DNA of 64,000 nucleotides from Brachionus rotundiformis (GCA_016802295.1 JAESIW010000180.1:1243619-1307618), one strand, 5' to 3'; shown: positions 25,236 through 37,639, counted from the stretch's first letter. Numbers and translations are program-made. Notes: a model not told the origin generated them from the letters alone.

Positions 25236-25576
25236 TGTTGGCGGATCTATAAGCTTAGGCTGACTCTACTCCCTGGTCAAATTGGACCTTTCATACTAGT
25301 TATAATTTGTAACTAGTCTTGTTGCTGGAATTAGATTTAAACTAAACTCGTAGTTACTAGGCTGTATTCATAACTAATAGTTTTTTGGAACTTGAAGACA
25401 ATTTAGTAAATAGAATGATATTCAAAGGATATATAAGAAGGAAGATTCTGATTTGAAGAAATTAATCTATTTTCTTATATTTATAGCTCCAGATTTGAGC
25501 TTAATAAAGTTTTCTAAAACCAGTCTATTCTTTCCAATGCCAAAGTCTAATTGCAGCCCTAAGCTAACCGCTAACA
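25236..25576. repeat. candidate solo or terminal LTR (341 bp)
   Basis: The segment starts TGTTGGCG and ends CGCTAACA, near-perfect short inverted ends of the TG...CA type. It is flanked on both sides by ATAT, which would be a 4-bp target duplication but is weak in such AT-rich DNA. On the plus strand a TATATAAG box (about 25429) is followed by AATAAA (about 25502). On the minus strand there is TATAAATATAAG but no obvious AATAAA, so orientation is unresolved. An integrase remnant lies directly beside it on the minus strand, consistent with a 3' LTR of a Ty3/gypsy element. Confidence 0.5.
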
Positions 25577-25746
25577 ATATTTTGCGAGAGCTTCTTCTTT
25601 TCTAACTATCCTAAAACTAAAATAACTAATTTTATACAACTAAATCCAATTCTTAATATATTAAGATACAACATCCTCACTGCCTTATTTTTAAAGTTTA
25701 TTCTAAAGTTTTAATGTAAAAATAATGATCTCAAAATCTAATTCTC

Positions 25747-26044
25747 TTTAGCATATGACTTACGACCACAATTGACTTGAAGCCGATCGAGTTGATCTCC
25801 TTGGAGCTTCGTCTTGGGGATAAATTGTTGAACCATCATCCTCAAAAACTCTGACTGATATCGTGTCCGAGTTTATTTTCTTAAACAAGGATGCGTTCCT
25901 AGTCATCACTTTGCCATCACCTGACTTCGCCGTGACCATAGTCCCTTTCCCCTCTTGAACCTCCATGCTTACTCCTCGTACTGGCTCTGTCTTGTCGTAT
26001 ATCTTCCCCCTGATTTTGGAACCAACATTGCAGGTATAAGCCAT
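25747..26044 (-). pseudogene. Ty3/gypsy-type integrase C-terminal remnant
   Basis: The minus-strand frame of about 94 codons contains VGSKIRGKIYD, KGTMVTAKSGDGKVMTRNA and SLFKKI, followed by an acidic and basic tail (APRRSTRSAS). This pattern (GTMVTAK...TRN.S.FKKI) is that of the post-catalytic GPY/F-like module of gypsy integrases. Upstream, the homologous sequence is lost through frameshifts. A polypurine-like AAAAGAAGAAG lies between it and the LTR candidate at 25236-25576. Confidence 0.6.
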
Positions 26045-26158
26045 CTTGTTGGACTCTTAGCCTTTTAACACCCCATTCATTAATCCTTCGTGACTAGGAT
26101 ACAACAATGGGTAATTATACTGGTAGAAGAGAACTGCGACTTGAACTTGTATTCAAGT

Positions 26159-27035
26159 TTAAGTATAAGACTTTACAATCGCTTCAAGAAACGAAAATTT
26201 TTTTATCCAGGCGTCCAAAATCGTCTTATATCTGTTCAAATTCCGTGCACTAAAAAATTCAGTTGGTAATTTGTTCCAGATTGCCGTGACCCAGTTTGTT
26301 AGGATATTAAATATTGGTTGAAAATACTTCATCTTCTCACTAAAAATAGTTCTTTTGTGAGATGCATATAAACAAACGTCTTTTACGAGATTCACCTTCT
26401 CTAAATTATTAACAATTTTGAAAATTTGGATAAGATCACTTCTTTGTCTTCTCATTTGAAGATTAGTCAGATCTATTCTGTTTAACCTATCATTATGTTC
26501 TAAACTCAGGGACCAGCCTAGTCGCTCTTTTTTGCACTTTTTCCTGCTCATTTATTTATTTTACACAGTATGGAAACCATGATCTAATGGCATATTCTAT
26601 ATGTGATCTAACAAGAGATTTAATTAAAAGTGTGGTGTTGTGTTTGTTAAGGAATTTAGACCGTTTTCTGATCAATCCAACATCTTATTCGCTTTTGCAG
26701 CAATAAGTCTAACTTGAACGTTCCATTTCATCACATGTTTTAAAATATTTCAAGATCCTTCTCACATAATGTTTTAGCTTAAAGTTATGGCCATAAGATT
26801 GTTTCCGATTTCATAATTAGAGTTAGATATACCCGGATTTAAGACTTTGCTCTTATCTGCGTTTAACACTGTTGACCACTTTATTGACCAGTCACAAATT
26901 TTGCCTGTAAAAAAATTTTTTTGGACGGCGATTATTTTTGTGTCGTCTGCACAGGCTTTACAGTCATTTTCGATTAGTTTAAGCATTTCATTGTTAAAAA
27001 TAATGAACAGTAGTGGACCCAAAACAGAGCCTTGA
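26159..27035 (-). pseudogene. LINE (jockey/CR1-like) reverse-transcriptase remnant
   Basis: Minus-strand reading from 27035 downward starts inside the RT core with QGSVLGPLLFIIFNNEM. It continues with a mutated YADD box (ACADDTKIIAV), then a DWSIKWSTVLNADKSKVL block, a frameshifted LIRKRSKFLNKH...LLIKSLVRSHIEYAI segment and the C-terminal RMDLTNLQMRRQRSDLI-type helix. In this copy that helix reads LTNLQMRRQRSDLIQIFKI, ending in VTAIWNKLP. Frame breaks separate at least three pieces. The 5' truncation at the SG.PQG box is typical of LINE insertions. Confidence 0.8.
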
Positions 27036-27438
27036 AAAATTGTTTATTTTATTAATACTTAATCAAATTTTTAAATCATATTTCATTCTATCAATAGATA
27101 ATTAATAATCTGTAATAAATTTTTAATATTATTTGATTTAATTAAAAAATAAAACTATTAAAATAAAATTTATTATATTTCATTAATTAATTTTATCTTA
27201 AGATCAAAATTTCTAAATAACAAATTTTAAAATTAAATTTTCGGACTATAAACCTGCCTCGACACAAGGCTAGGTTTCAAAATAAATAACAAATTAAAAA
27301 ATTTAACTAAATAAAAATTTCGGTTAAAAAAAAAACAAACATTTCATTCTATTAAATATTTAATTGATGAATGTTAAAGTGTAGTTCAGACTCTTCAAAC
27401 GGATTTTCAAGCGAATTCTAAATCAAAATATAAAATCA
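27036..27438. other. intergenic downstream of the NHE gene
   Basis: About 400 bp of AT-rich sequence between the LINE fragment and the NHE stop codon. Only the likely 3' untranslated region of the NHE gene is expected here. Confidence 0.6.
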
Positions 27439-30400
27439 TTAATAATTTGGTTCATATGAGCCGTAGTTTGATGATTTTCTGGCAGCTTCTTCTATTATTG
27501 AAAACTCTGAGTGATCATTTTTAGCATTCTTAGCAAATAGCAAATAGTTAGCAGAATTTGGTTTAGTATTTTGTTAATGAATGGTCAAGTGTATGACCAT
27601 ACATTTTTAAAATCAAATGTATGGTTTTAATTAAGTATAAAATTTTACATCCGCTCTTCTTGTCATTTTATAACAAATATTTAAATCATTTATTTCAAAA
27701 AATATATTTTTAAATAAAGATCTATTTTATATAAAATAAGCCAGCGGATGTCTTTTTAAAACCTTAAGGAATTTAAATCTCTTTTAAATAAAATCCTAAA
27801 AAATTTAATTTTTTTAAGCTGGTTGGTTTAGAAAGCTGGTTAATTTAAAAACAAAAGCGTTTTACCATACATTTGAACTTAAGTGATTAAGAGTGCTTGA
27901 GCTTTCCAATTTTGAAAATGCATATGGACTTGTGGGGTCCAACTTAAATCAAAATTAAATTTAAGAACCATTTTTTAAAAATGACCAAAAACCTGTTCTT
28001 TAGAAGTGAACAATCTGGATATAGAGATACAAAAATTCGGCATAGTTTCAGTCAAAGGTGGTCTACTATGAGTAAGTAAAGGCTTCATGAACCTTTGAAA
28101 AAATTCTGATAAATGTAAAAATAACAATAAAACTGAATTACCTGTGGTCAAATTTTTGCCAGGCTCTAAACAGACTCATTTTATTTAAACATTTCTTTAT
28201 TTTACTTTTTTCTTTGCTATCATCTAAATTATCATCTTCAGAATTTTCTTCTATCCTTAAGACATTGTTCTAAAATAAAACGATAGATAATTCAATCACT
28301 TTAATAGCTGATATTTTACGTGATTAATATCAGAACCAGTACTCTTATTTAATTTCAGCCACTTGAGCATTTTTCCTGTCAAACCACCACACACAATTAC
28401 AGTTAAAATAACAATTACTAAAGTAGTAGACAAAACAAGACGTCTGGCTTGGGTTGAAGTATTTCTTATTGCCAAAGCAAAAGCCATGGCGCCTCTCAAG
28501 CCAGAAAACAATAAAAAGTGCTGCATATTTGCTTCAATTTTGTTCTCTTTTGGACGAGAAAGATTTATCAAAAATGCCAAGGGATAAATGTTGACTGCTC
28601 GAGCAATTATTACAGTCAAAATGCTGAAAAGAATGAATGGAACTTCCCATTGATGATTCCGGTATGTGAACACAGTCACGCCAATGTAGACAAAAATAAA
28701 ATTCTCACTTAAAAAATTTAATAAACTGAAAATTTCCTTAGTGTTTCCTTGAGATTCTTTTGACAAATTGTTGTATGTGTAATGGGCTTGGACGATTCCA
28801 TTAAACAAGACTGAAATAATGCCAGTAAGCTCAGCTGCTTCAGATGCCAAAAAAGTTGAATAAGACATTAAAATGAACAATGCGGTCTCGAGATGAGGAT
28901 GCTGTCGGATAAGAGTAAACTTGGTCAAAAATGATGTTATCAAGCCCATTACCGAACCAATTGCAAATGAAGCAAAGAATACTCCAATTAAGTTAGCCAT
29001 ACTTTTAAAAAATTGTATCATTTCAAAGCCATTATCTAATCCGGAGTCTCCACTATATTTTTCTATAGCTCTTAAAAAATTGTTTTAAATTAATTGAAAA
29101 AAAAAGGTAATTTTTTTTACTGTGCCAAAGTAATAGAAACTGCATCATTAAGAACACTTTCCCCAAAAACCAAAGCATTCAAATTTACATTTATAGTTGA
29201 GCTTTGTTCGTGAAAAATTGCCAAAACAGTTACTGAAATTTGATGATATTAATAAATAAAATTTTACAAAAAATTCATAATTTTAATTGATAATAGTTAC
29301 CTGGATCTGTAGCTGATATTATAGCGCCGAAAAATAAGCAATCAGTAAATGAAAAATATTTTGAGATTGAACCAAACATTGTGGTAAAATAGTACATAAA
29401 TCCACTTAAAAATAGATTTAATTTTATTGTATGAAATTTTTTATAAAAAAATTATTAAGTTCATATTTAGTCAAAAAATTAGATTTCATTTTTAAAAATT
29501 TAAACTTTTTTCTAGCAGATTGTGAAAAAAATAGCTCAAAAACTTATTCAAAAGTCAAACTTTTAAAAAAACCAAATTTAACAGAAAAAAATAGTTCAAA
29601 ATAGATAAAATTAAATTGCTTAATTTGATTAAGAAATCATTATTATCATTATAATCAAAATTTTTTAATATCTAGTTGATCTTAAAGGTTGACTTCTAAT
29701 AAAATAAAATGTAATTTAAAATAAAAAATTACAAACCAGGAATACATTTAGTTTGTTAATTTATCTATTTTAATTAAATTATTAATGTTTAATATTTAAT
29801 ATTTTATTTATTTAATTAATTTAATAGTAAATATTTGATTTTATTCTTTTAATATATCTGTATTATAAAAAATCGCTCAGAGCTTAAACTTTTTATGATT
29901 AATTTAGAAGCAAATTTTCAAAGGATTTAAATTACAAGCATAGCCAATTTGTTTAAGACTTACCCTGTAACAAAACTTGATATAGTTGTGCCAATTATGG
30001 CAAACATTAAAATGGCTCCAAAATTTTTAAAAAAATGTTTCTTAAAAAATTTTTTTTTAAGAAAATGATAAAGATGATTTTTAAAATTACCCTTTTCATT
30101 GAGTAGCCTGCATGGAAAATAATTGGTGGTAAGAGGAGATTAAAAAATACTTCTGGATCAAATGTAGCTTTTTCTTCAAAATCCTGAGTGCTTATCTCAT
30201 TAGAGCGTCTCGGGTGTCGATAGGAATACATAAATTTTTGCTGTGTATTGTTGGGCACACTGAGATAAATGTATTCAGGTAAGTCTGTAATACTATTAAG
30301 AGAAATATTTGCCACCAAATTGAGGCTCTTTTTGTTGGTGCGCGGAAAGCCATATCGAATAATTATACCGAAAAGACTTCCTTTAAAGCAAAAATGACCC

Positions 30401-30620
30401 TAGGTATGACATTTTTTAAAAGATTACCGTAAATTATGGCCAGACCGGTTTCGTGTAAATACGGAAAACGCTTTTGCTTAAATAACCAAATAGTGAGGAC
30501 AACTAAAATGAGAAGAAATATGAATATGAGAATGTTGGTCGAATCGACGACATGGTCATGGAGCTTGCGCAAGTCGTGACTAAATTCGATACTTTCGTGA
30601 TCGCTTAAACCCATTATCAT
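27439..30620 (-). CDS. endosomal Na+(K+)/H+ exchanger, NHE6/7/9 type (9 exons, about 614 aa)
   Basis: Exons: 30620-30428, 30380-30091, 30040-29964, 29404-29301, 29232-29121, 29070-28320, 28269-28142, 28092-27993, 27528-27439. Phases close. Family blocks seen: LTIWLFKQKRFPYLHETGLA in the first membrane segments, FFNLLLPPIIFHAGYSMKR, HFFKNFGAILMFAIIGTTIS, GAIISATDPVTVLAIF, FGESVLNDAVSITLAQ, then LSENFIFVYIGVTVF and FSGLRGAMAFALA in the long exon, and the tail RAWQKFDHRFMKPLLTHSRP. These are specific to the SLC9A6/7/9 branch, which alkalinises endosomes and the trans-Golgi by exchanging lumenal protons for cytosolic cations. The start is the ATG at 30620. The frame stays open to an AG at about 30640, so an upstream exon is possible. 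The last exon (29 residues) is short and less certain. Confidence 0.9.
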
Positions 30621-32268
30621 TTGATTTTCATCTATTGTCTAAATGAACAAATGACTTAATATTATTTTTTTTAAATTAAACATATTTTGTAAATTAATTA
30701 ATTGACATATTTTTTAATTTTTAAAATATCTATATAGAATAAAATATGAAATTAACCTAACATTTTCTATTTTTTACAAGTTTTTTAATTAACAGGTGTT
30801 AAATTCTTTAAAATTTAAAATCAAAAATTTTATAACAAAATCTGGATGTTTTGTTATATGAATTTTTTAGAATCGATTGAACAAAAAAATTTTGCAACTT
30901 GGTAATATGCTAATAGTTTAAAATAGTAATTGCTTGTTTGTATTACCACAATAAGCATACCATCTATTTACACTTTGAAGCATATTAATGTTAATTCATT
31001 AGATACATTTGCCGAGCATACGTTTAATTTTTGGCCTAATAATATGCACATTAGATTAGTGGAAAATAAATTCAAGAAGCTGGTTGCTATGTGTAAAAAG
31101 ATTATCTTTTTGCCAGAATCTTAATTTTTTTAATTAAAAAATCAAATTGAATTTTTTGATTAAAATGACTTGATATTATAATATAAACAATAATCAATGA
31201 TTCTAGCATTTCGAGCTAAATAATTTAGTTAACATTATAATAATCGATAAGTGGTAACAATACTTTCAAATCCAGCAATCAAATAGAAAAATATTAAATT
31301 ATTTTAAAGCCTTTACACATAAAATTGTTATTTTATAATTTAAAAATAAATTTTACAAAAAAATTTTGTGAATATTTTATGAAAAATTTCTTTTATTCAT
31401 TTTGTAAAATTTAAAAGTAGAACAAGAAATTATGTAAGGTATAAATTTAAAAAAAAATATCTAAAAATAAGATTTGACATTGCTTTATGGTTCAAAATAA
31501 ATATTTTGGAAACTTAAGTTTAATAAGATGATAAATTGAATATGAAAATTAAATAATACTTTTTTGGATCGAAATGATTAAGGAAAAAAATTTATGATTT
31601 TTTTTATAACAAGATCTAAATTAATCAAACTAAAAATAAGATTTTTTTATTAACAGAAAAAAAAGACAGCCAAATAAATTATAATATTAAAAAACTGTCA
31701 AATTTATTATTTTTTTCAATAAAATATTTTTTGGTAATATGATATATAAAAATTTTAGTTTGCAAAGCATGCGCTTAATAAAACACATTAATAAATTCAA
31801 AGCATGATATGAATAATCTGTAAAAAACATAAAAGAATTTAAAAATATCTGTATTTATGATATTAAAAGACACCAAAAATATCTAAAACTATTCGAAAAA
31901 ATGTTTAAGCTAAATCAATCAAAAAAAAATCGCCATAATATCGGAATATTGTACTACAATATACTAATTTATTGAATCAAATAATAAAATATTTTAAGCA
32001 GTAAAAATATTCTAAATTTTGCAAAAAAAATATCTTTTAAAGCTATTAAATAACAATATTTTCGATTCTAAATAATAATGCTAGCATTTTATTTAATCAT
32101 ACCAAGGTATTTATCAAAATAATGAAGTATTTTTTTATCAATAAAAATAATATAAAAAAATATGTCCAGACAATAAGTATGTCATTATTAAATGATGCAT
32201 TTATTAAAAATTATAAAATAAATATGAATTTTTGGAAAAATTTAAACTGGCGATTTTAATTCAAAAAT
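30621..32268. other. intergenic between divergent NHE and TADA3
   Basis: About 1.65 kb, extremely AT-rich. It should contain the promoters of both divergent genes and perhaps a 5' exon of the NHE gene, but none can be recognised. No RNA gene or repeat was identified. Confidence 0.5.
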
Positions 32269-33831
32269 ATGAAGGGAAAAAATAAGGACCAAAGCTCGTC
32301 CAAGCAAAGCACCCCTGCACCTGTCAAACAGGAGCTTTCTTTTCCGGATGTTACTCCACTAGACCATATCAAATTGTGTCCAAGATATACCTCAGGTGAT
32401 TTTTTATATGTTTTCGTTGTCGTTTTTGACCTCTTTCTCAAAAAATAAAATCATGATTAGGAAAAAATTTTAAATTTAATCTTTTAATAATTTTTTTTTA
32501 AATAATTTAAATTTGAATCTTACAAGTTCTGAATCGACCAGACGGAAATGGTGTTGGTATTGAGGAATTGGACAGTTTACAAATGGAAATCGAAAGTCTC
32601 CTAGTGAGCGTAATACAGCGTAATCGACAATTAAAAATCGAAACTATGATCTTGGACAACGAGAAAATATCGGACAATATTCTCACCCCTCAACCAAGCA
32701 AAAGCACTACAAAGCCAACCCCTCTCAGCCATCATTCTTTTTCAAGCAATAACTTGGCAACTCCCAAGCAAGCAAATTCATTGGTGAAAAAAAATAAATC
32801 ATTTTCTGGTAAACCAAATATTCCGCCAGTACAAGAATCTCCACCAATTGTGCGCAACAAAATACCTGACATATTTTGGCAGTCGGTTGAGCCCTACTGT
32901 GCAGATATTACTCTTGATGACATTAAATATCTAAAAAGTCAAATAGAAAAAAGCGAAGCGCTGATAAACTCAGTTCCAAAGAGTATCTAGTAGAAAATTA
33001 AATAAATTTCTTATTTAAATTTTGTTCTAAGTTGAACCACTCGGAACACACTACAGTCTCCAGTGGGCGGAAGATGACCTTAGTCAACAGGTCAAAGAAG
33101 GCGCACGTTTTCCAGACTTGGACTCAAAATCAACTCCAGCAAATGGTCTAAAGCGAAAAGCATCAATGTCCGGCGAGCAATCAGCAAAAAAACTTGGCCT
33201 AATTGAAGAAAGCATTGATAAATTGAACAAAAACCAGTCTGAGTCTCTGAGTTATGGACCATTGACACAACGACTTATTTCAGCGCTGATTGAACAAAAT
33301 TTAATGACCCCGTTTGATAATAAATTAAGTGATTATTTGGATCGGGTTGGTACGCCACAGTCTAGTTATTTATCTCCTAGAAGTATGGCCAAAAAGTTTA
33401 CTTTCAATTTTGGCAGTGTAAGCATGGAAAAACGATTGAAAAAGACATTGATAGAGCAAGGAATTTTGGATGCCGAAGAAAGTGAGAAAGCTGAACCGAC
33501 CAGTGATGAAAACTCCCAATCGAGTCAAGAAGATGCTGACAAAGATGACGAAATTGCGCAAGAAATCATCAATATTCATAATGAATTAAAATTGGTAAGC
33601 AAGCAGTGCAAAGAACGACTTGAAGAACTTTTGACCAAAGCTGAGGAAAACGTTGCCGAACAAGAGATTAAGAAAAAAATTGCTGCTGTAGATAAGGAAA
33701 TAATAGATCATTTTGAGGTAGTCAAAGCTTGCCGTACATCCAAACAGCCATTGAATGAAAACGATAAAGAGCAGGCTTTAAATTTGGTAAAAAAAAGAGA
33801 TTGTTTAAAAAAAGAATTGTTTCAAAGTTAG
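32269..33831 (+). CDS. TADA3: transcriptional adapter 3 (ADA3)
   Basis: Three exons: 32269-32395, 32527-32982, 33032-33831, giving 460 residues (human about 432). The N-terminus has LDHIKLCPRYTS, followed by the conserved GIEELDSLQMEIESLLVSV helix (about residues 55-75). Exon 3 opens with the strongly conserved EPLGTHYSLQWAEDDL and then has YGPLTQRLISALIEQNL. The C-terminal half holds a long coiled-coil region (about 370-460). ADA3 bridges the histone acetyltransferase GCN5/PCAF and ADA2 in the SAGA and ATAC coactivator complexes in the nucleus. The middle is Ser/Pro-rich and poorly conserved. The first in-frame ATG was chosen. Confidence 0.92.
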
Positions 33832-34529
33832 CTGGTATTTTTGAAATTGTATATTTTGTTAATAAAGATAAGTCTTTATAATGTGATCCATTCAATGAAG
33901 GATTATTGAATTAACTTTAAAATGTCATCTTTTTAATTTATTTTTTTATGCATTTTTAAAAATTTTAAATGAAAAAAAACATCAATAAATTCAAATAGAC
34001 CAAAATATTATATTATTTGTTTTTTGTTTAAATATTAATTAAAAATCAATTTGTTTTATAGAAACCTTATATTTTACCTAAGTTTTTTATTTTATGATAA
34101 ATGCACGAGAAAAGTTAGTATAATTATTTTAAAAGAAATAGTTTATATAGAATGGACGAAGGGTTTTGACGCATAAAACAAAATAATAAAGCATAAAAAA
34201 ATTAAACTATTGCATAATAAATAAAAAGTTGAGTTGTTTTTTTTTTAATTTTTATCACATATTTTCTTTTATTAAAGCATAAAAATCTTTTTCGGTTTAC
34301 GCGAAAGTCTAAAGCCATTCCGCTATTCAGCCTGAAAGAGAGAAACAAATAGGTTTACTGAAAAGAAAATACATTTCATCAAAACTTTTCTATAAGAGCT
34401 CTAGTATCTGAAATGACTCAGGTTACTGATGTAACCATCATCTTAACCAAGTTGATCATGTTTATCTGGTCGTTATAAATTCAGAAGCTGTTGAACCAAC
34501 AAAAAGAAAAGGATGTTAAGCTTTTTAAT

Positions 34530-34625
34530 ACTGAAGAAATTTAATTTAAAAAAAGACGTGGTCGACCACCAAAGACCAAATCAGCTTTGAATATTGATTA
34601 TATTATATTTGTTTTATGCTATAAA
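34530..34625 (+). pseudogene. possible MULE transposase C-terminal tail
   Basis: A short open stretch reads KKRRGRPPKTKSALNIDYI. A KRRGRPPK-K..AL ending is usual at the C-terminus of Mutator-like transposases, and AT-hook tails also look like this. The upstream SWIM finger is not recognisable, so this is tentative. Confidence 0.3.
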
Positions 34626-35957
34626 TTTTTTTTACTCTTAAGCTAATAGGATGAAATTTTGAATATTGCTCTATGGGATTATTATTAAGCATGTATTTTA
34701 AATTTAAGATATAGAGAAATATGGCTAAAAAGGTTCGTGACTTTTTAATATTAAAATATAAGATTGATGCTAATAAAAAAATAGAGTTATAAATTATATA
34801 AGCCATTATTAAGTTTTTGTGTTAGATAAATTACGATCTTAATCAAAATGATAAATCGTTTTTTTGTTTAAAAAAAAATTACATTTTTAATGTTAAATTT
34901 AAAATTAATTTATATGAAAAAATGTTTAAAAATTTTTTCGAAAAGTTTAAATGTAATTAATGATGAATATTTTTGGTAATAAATAATTATTAAATGAATT
35001 AGAGAAGTTTAAAAAATTGCTATAGTATGTTTTATATTAAATTTTAATCAAATGAACTTGTTGATAATATATTTTATCTCTAATTTTCAAATACTAAACT
35101 CTTATCGAGTTTCTTTGTGAATTTTATTGTTGGTTTTTATGATTCAAATATTTAAAGAGTGTATCTAAATTGTTAATTTTCTTTTAAAATTAAGGAAGAA
35201 TTGCTACATAAAAACAGCAGGAAAACAGTCTTAAAAAACTGTGCCTTAACTGAAGTAACAATGTAAAAAATCTTTTAATTGAATAATTTGTTTTTACTTT
35301 GAATTTACAAATTAGATGCAAATTTATTAAATATTTATCCTATTTAAAAAAGATTTTAAACAGTTTTTTTGAATTTGTATGCAAAATTCAAAAAAAGAAA
35401 TATAAATTTTCTATGAAAAAAAGTTAAAAAAAAAGCATTTTTTTTTGTTTTTCATATTTTTATTCAATTTTTTTCAGTCATTTTTTGCCATAACATCATG
35501 AAAATTTGTATCTAAGTAAATTTTTAGATGCTAAATTCGAATTTGAACTTAATTTTTTGAAATTGGGTTGGGGATACCCTTAAAAAAAACGTCAAAGTAC
35601 AAAAACTAACAAAAACTTTGAATTAAAATATCTCACACATAACAAAAATTTTATTAAATTTTGATAATGCAAAATTTAATTTCTATAAACTAGACTTTAT
35701 GCTCTTTCACAATTGTATTCGATGTATTTTGTCGAGTGTTTAGTTCTTGAGATTTTCTTGCTCAAAAAAATGCATTTTTTAAGTATCCCTACTTTGAGTG
35801 CGTATATCTATGGAATGAGGCAATTTGGAAAAAAAATAAAATCATATTTTTAACACACAAGAACTCTATTTTATTAGTTCGTGTAAATAAGATCAATATC
35901 TTTATGTGAAAATACGTGCTGATTTTGTAGAGTTTAAATTAATAGTTATATTGATGC

Positions 35958-36070
35958 TTCAGAGGATGTGCCAGTTGTTACAATTTACAGAGCATGTTTT
36001 GTTCTTTCAGAACTTAAGCTTTATCATATTTGATATTTTGTTTTTGTTTTTGTATTAAAATTCACAAAGT
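35958..36070. repeat. half copy of the foldback MITE
   Basis: From 'AGAGCATGTTTTGTTCTTTC' onward (about 35990-36065) the sequence follows the right half of the MITE at 8036-8303, including an AAGCTTT.(T/G).CAT.TTTGATATTTTGTTTTTG run and a degenerate AAATTCACAA terminus. The left half was not found by eye. Confidence 0.55.
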
Positions 36071-36364
36071 TTTTCAGACTTATTGCAGAAATTTGCAGGT
36101 TCATAAAAAAAAGCTACAAAATTAAAATGAATTGAAGTATTATAAACTTAACTTGTACAAGACAAAAAAATAAACATGGCAACAAATAAATGAACGAGAG
36201 AATTTCTTTCTAGAACTAATTACTAACAAAATATGGTGGAAAAAAAGAGCTATTTAGAAAAGCAAAAAAGCTATATAAAAAATAAATAAGGCACATAAAT
36301 TTTAACCAAAACGTTAAATTATTTGTTTAGTTTTAGAAATACGCCAAATCATTTAAATTTTAGA

Positions 36365-37532
36365 ATGTCTCGCTACAGATCAGGACCATCAACCACCCTC
36401 TACATACGCAACATATCGGACCGTGTCAGGTAAACTAAACTTTAGCTAAATAGTCAACTAAATCTTATCTCATTTTCCGTTTCTTTTTCTTATCTATTTT
36501 TAAAACAGATACGATGACATGAAACGTTTATTCTCGAAGTACGGCCGAGTGTTAGATATAACTATCCCATTAGATTACTACTCCGGTATGCCAAAAGGCT
36601 TCTGTTTTGTTGAATATCCTTTTTGAATAAACAAACATTTTTTATTTTACTTTCTTGACTTCTTCGAGAGCTTGGAAACCCATTCTTTTACTTCTTAATC
36701 TGTCTAAGCATTTATAAATTTTTTTCTAATTTTTAAGGAGTCAATACCTCAAATCAATTTAAGACCATTATCTTTCATTCAATTAATTCCACATTCAAAA
36801 ATAACTAAAAAACAAATCAATTTTCAATATAAAAACTCTTCTCTTAATATAAAAAATATGTTCATCCAATTCAATCCATCCATTTCAAACAATCAGTCAT
36901 TTTTTTTATAAACAATCATTTTCAACCTCTCGAATTACAAGCAAACCAAGGTTAGGTAATTTTTAGGGTTGTGTATATTTTGGCCTTAACTCGTCGATAC
37001 GTTCGATGATCCGCGCGACGCAGAAGAAGCCCAGTATCGCATGGACAGACAGCGATTGTTCGGACGCGAAATTGAAGTGGAATTCGCCCGCGGCGAAAGA
37101 AAAAGTAAGTCTTTTTGGTCGCTTGCCAGAGTCTAATGCCATTTTAACAAGCTCCTGGTGAAATGAGAAACAGAGACAGAGGAGGAAGATATCCAAGAAG
37201 GGAGTACGACCGAAGGGACGATCATGACAGACGAAGCAGAAGTGTGGGCAGAGACAGAGAGAGGCGAAGAATGCGAAGCAGGAGCAGAAGCCGCGAGGAG
37301 AGAAGCAGGTCAAGAAGATCGCGATCCTACTCCAAAAACAGGACTCCCAGTCCCAAGGCCAGATCTGTTTCCAGGGATAGATCGGTCTCTCGCGAGAGAT
37401 CCATTTCGCCAAAAAGGTGAATAAAAATTTTACCAAAATTTTTCAAAATTTATTTATTTTTTGTGTTTAAGAAATGAGAGATCGCCAAAAAGCAATGGTA
37501 ACATGAGCAGAAGCCCAAGTCCAGCTTCATAG
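36365..37532 (+). CDS. SRSF10: SR-family splicing factor, SRSF10/SRSF12 type (5 exons, one minor-class intron)
   Basis: Exons: 36365-36429, 36509-36613, 37001-37104, 37152-37416, 37472-37532. The N-terminus MSRYRSGPSTTLYIRNISD plus RRM parts PKGFCFVEFDDPRDAEEA and GREIEVEFARGERK match SRSF10 almost position by position (human MSRY...GFAYVQFEDVRDAEDA...GRQIEIQFAQGDRK). An RS domain rich in RSRSRS, SRDRSVSR and SPSP follows. SRSF10 is a nuclear splicing regulator. The exon 2/exon 3 junction has no GT-AG solution. It closes only with an AT-AC intron (36614-37000) whose ends and branch site fit the U12 consensus, and the join restores VEFDDPRD. An AATAAA lies at about 37560. Human SRSF10 and SRSF12 are too alike for a firm choice, so the symbol marks the closer-sounding orthologue. 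Confidence 0.9.
36614..37000 (+). other. U12-type AT-AC intron
   Basis: The donor is ATATCCTTTTT, matching the U12 5' splice-site consensus. A TGGCCTTAACTC branch site at about 36981-36992 has its TAAC adenosines about 11 nt before the AC acceptor (36999-37000). No polypyrimidine tract precedes the acceptor. The flanking reading frame is restored exactly. At 387 bp it is much longer than the other introns of this gene (47-79 bp). Confidence 0.88.
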
Positions 37533-37639
37533 AAAACTTTGAATTAAAAACTAAAGGTTTAATAAATGTGCTTATGATTTACTATTTTACATAGTTGTTT
37601 TTGTTCATATATTTAGTTATTAATTATTTTTGTTGTTTA

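Larger units (their letters stand above)
33832..36364. other. intergenic, with transposon scraps
   Basis: About 2.5 kb between TADA3 and the SRSF10-type gene. It contains a possible MULE tail (34520-34620) and a half copy of the foldback MITE (35958-36070), listed separately. The rest is AT-rich with no recognised gene. Confidence 0.5.

Noticed and set aside
30930..31124. A 64-codon plus-strand ORF in the NHE-TADA3 spacer
   Set aside because: It is short, AT-driven in composition, and has no recognised motif or splice partners.
36614..37000. A conventional GT-AG solution for the SRSF10 second-to-third exon junction
   Set aside because: No GT donor near VEY/VEF keeps the RRM frame. The AT-AC ends with a U12 branch site restore the conserved sequence exactly.
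36963..37436. A 157-codon open frame on the minus strand over the SRSF10 gene
   Set aside because: It is the antisense shadow of the Arg/Ser-rich exons, with a Cys/Phe/Leu-rich, low-complexity translation. The plus-strand SR protein explains the region.
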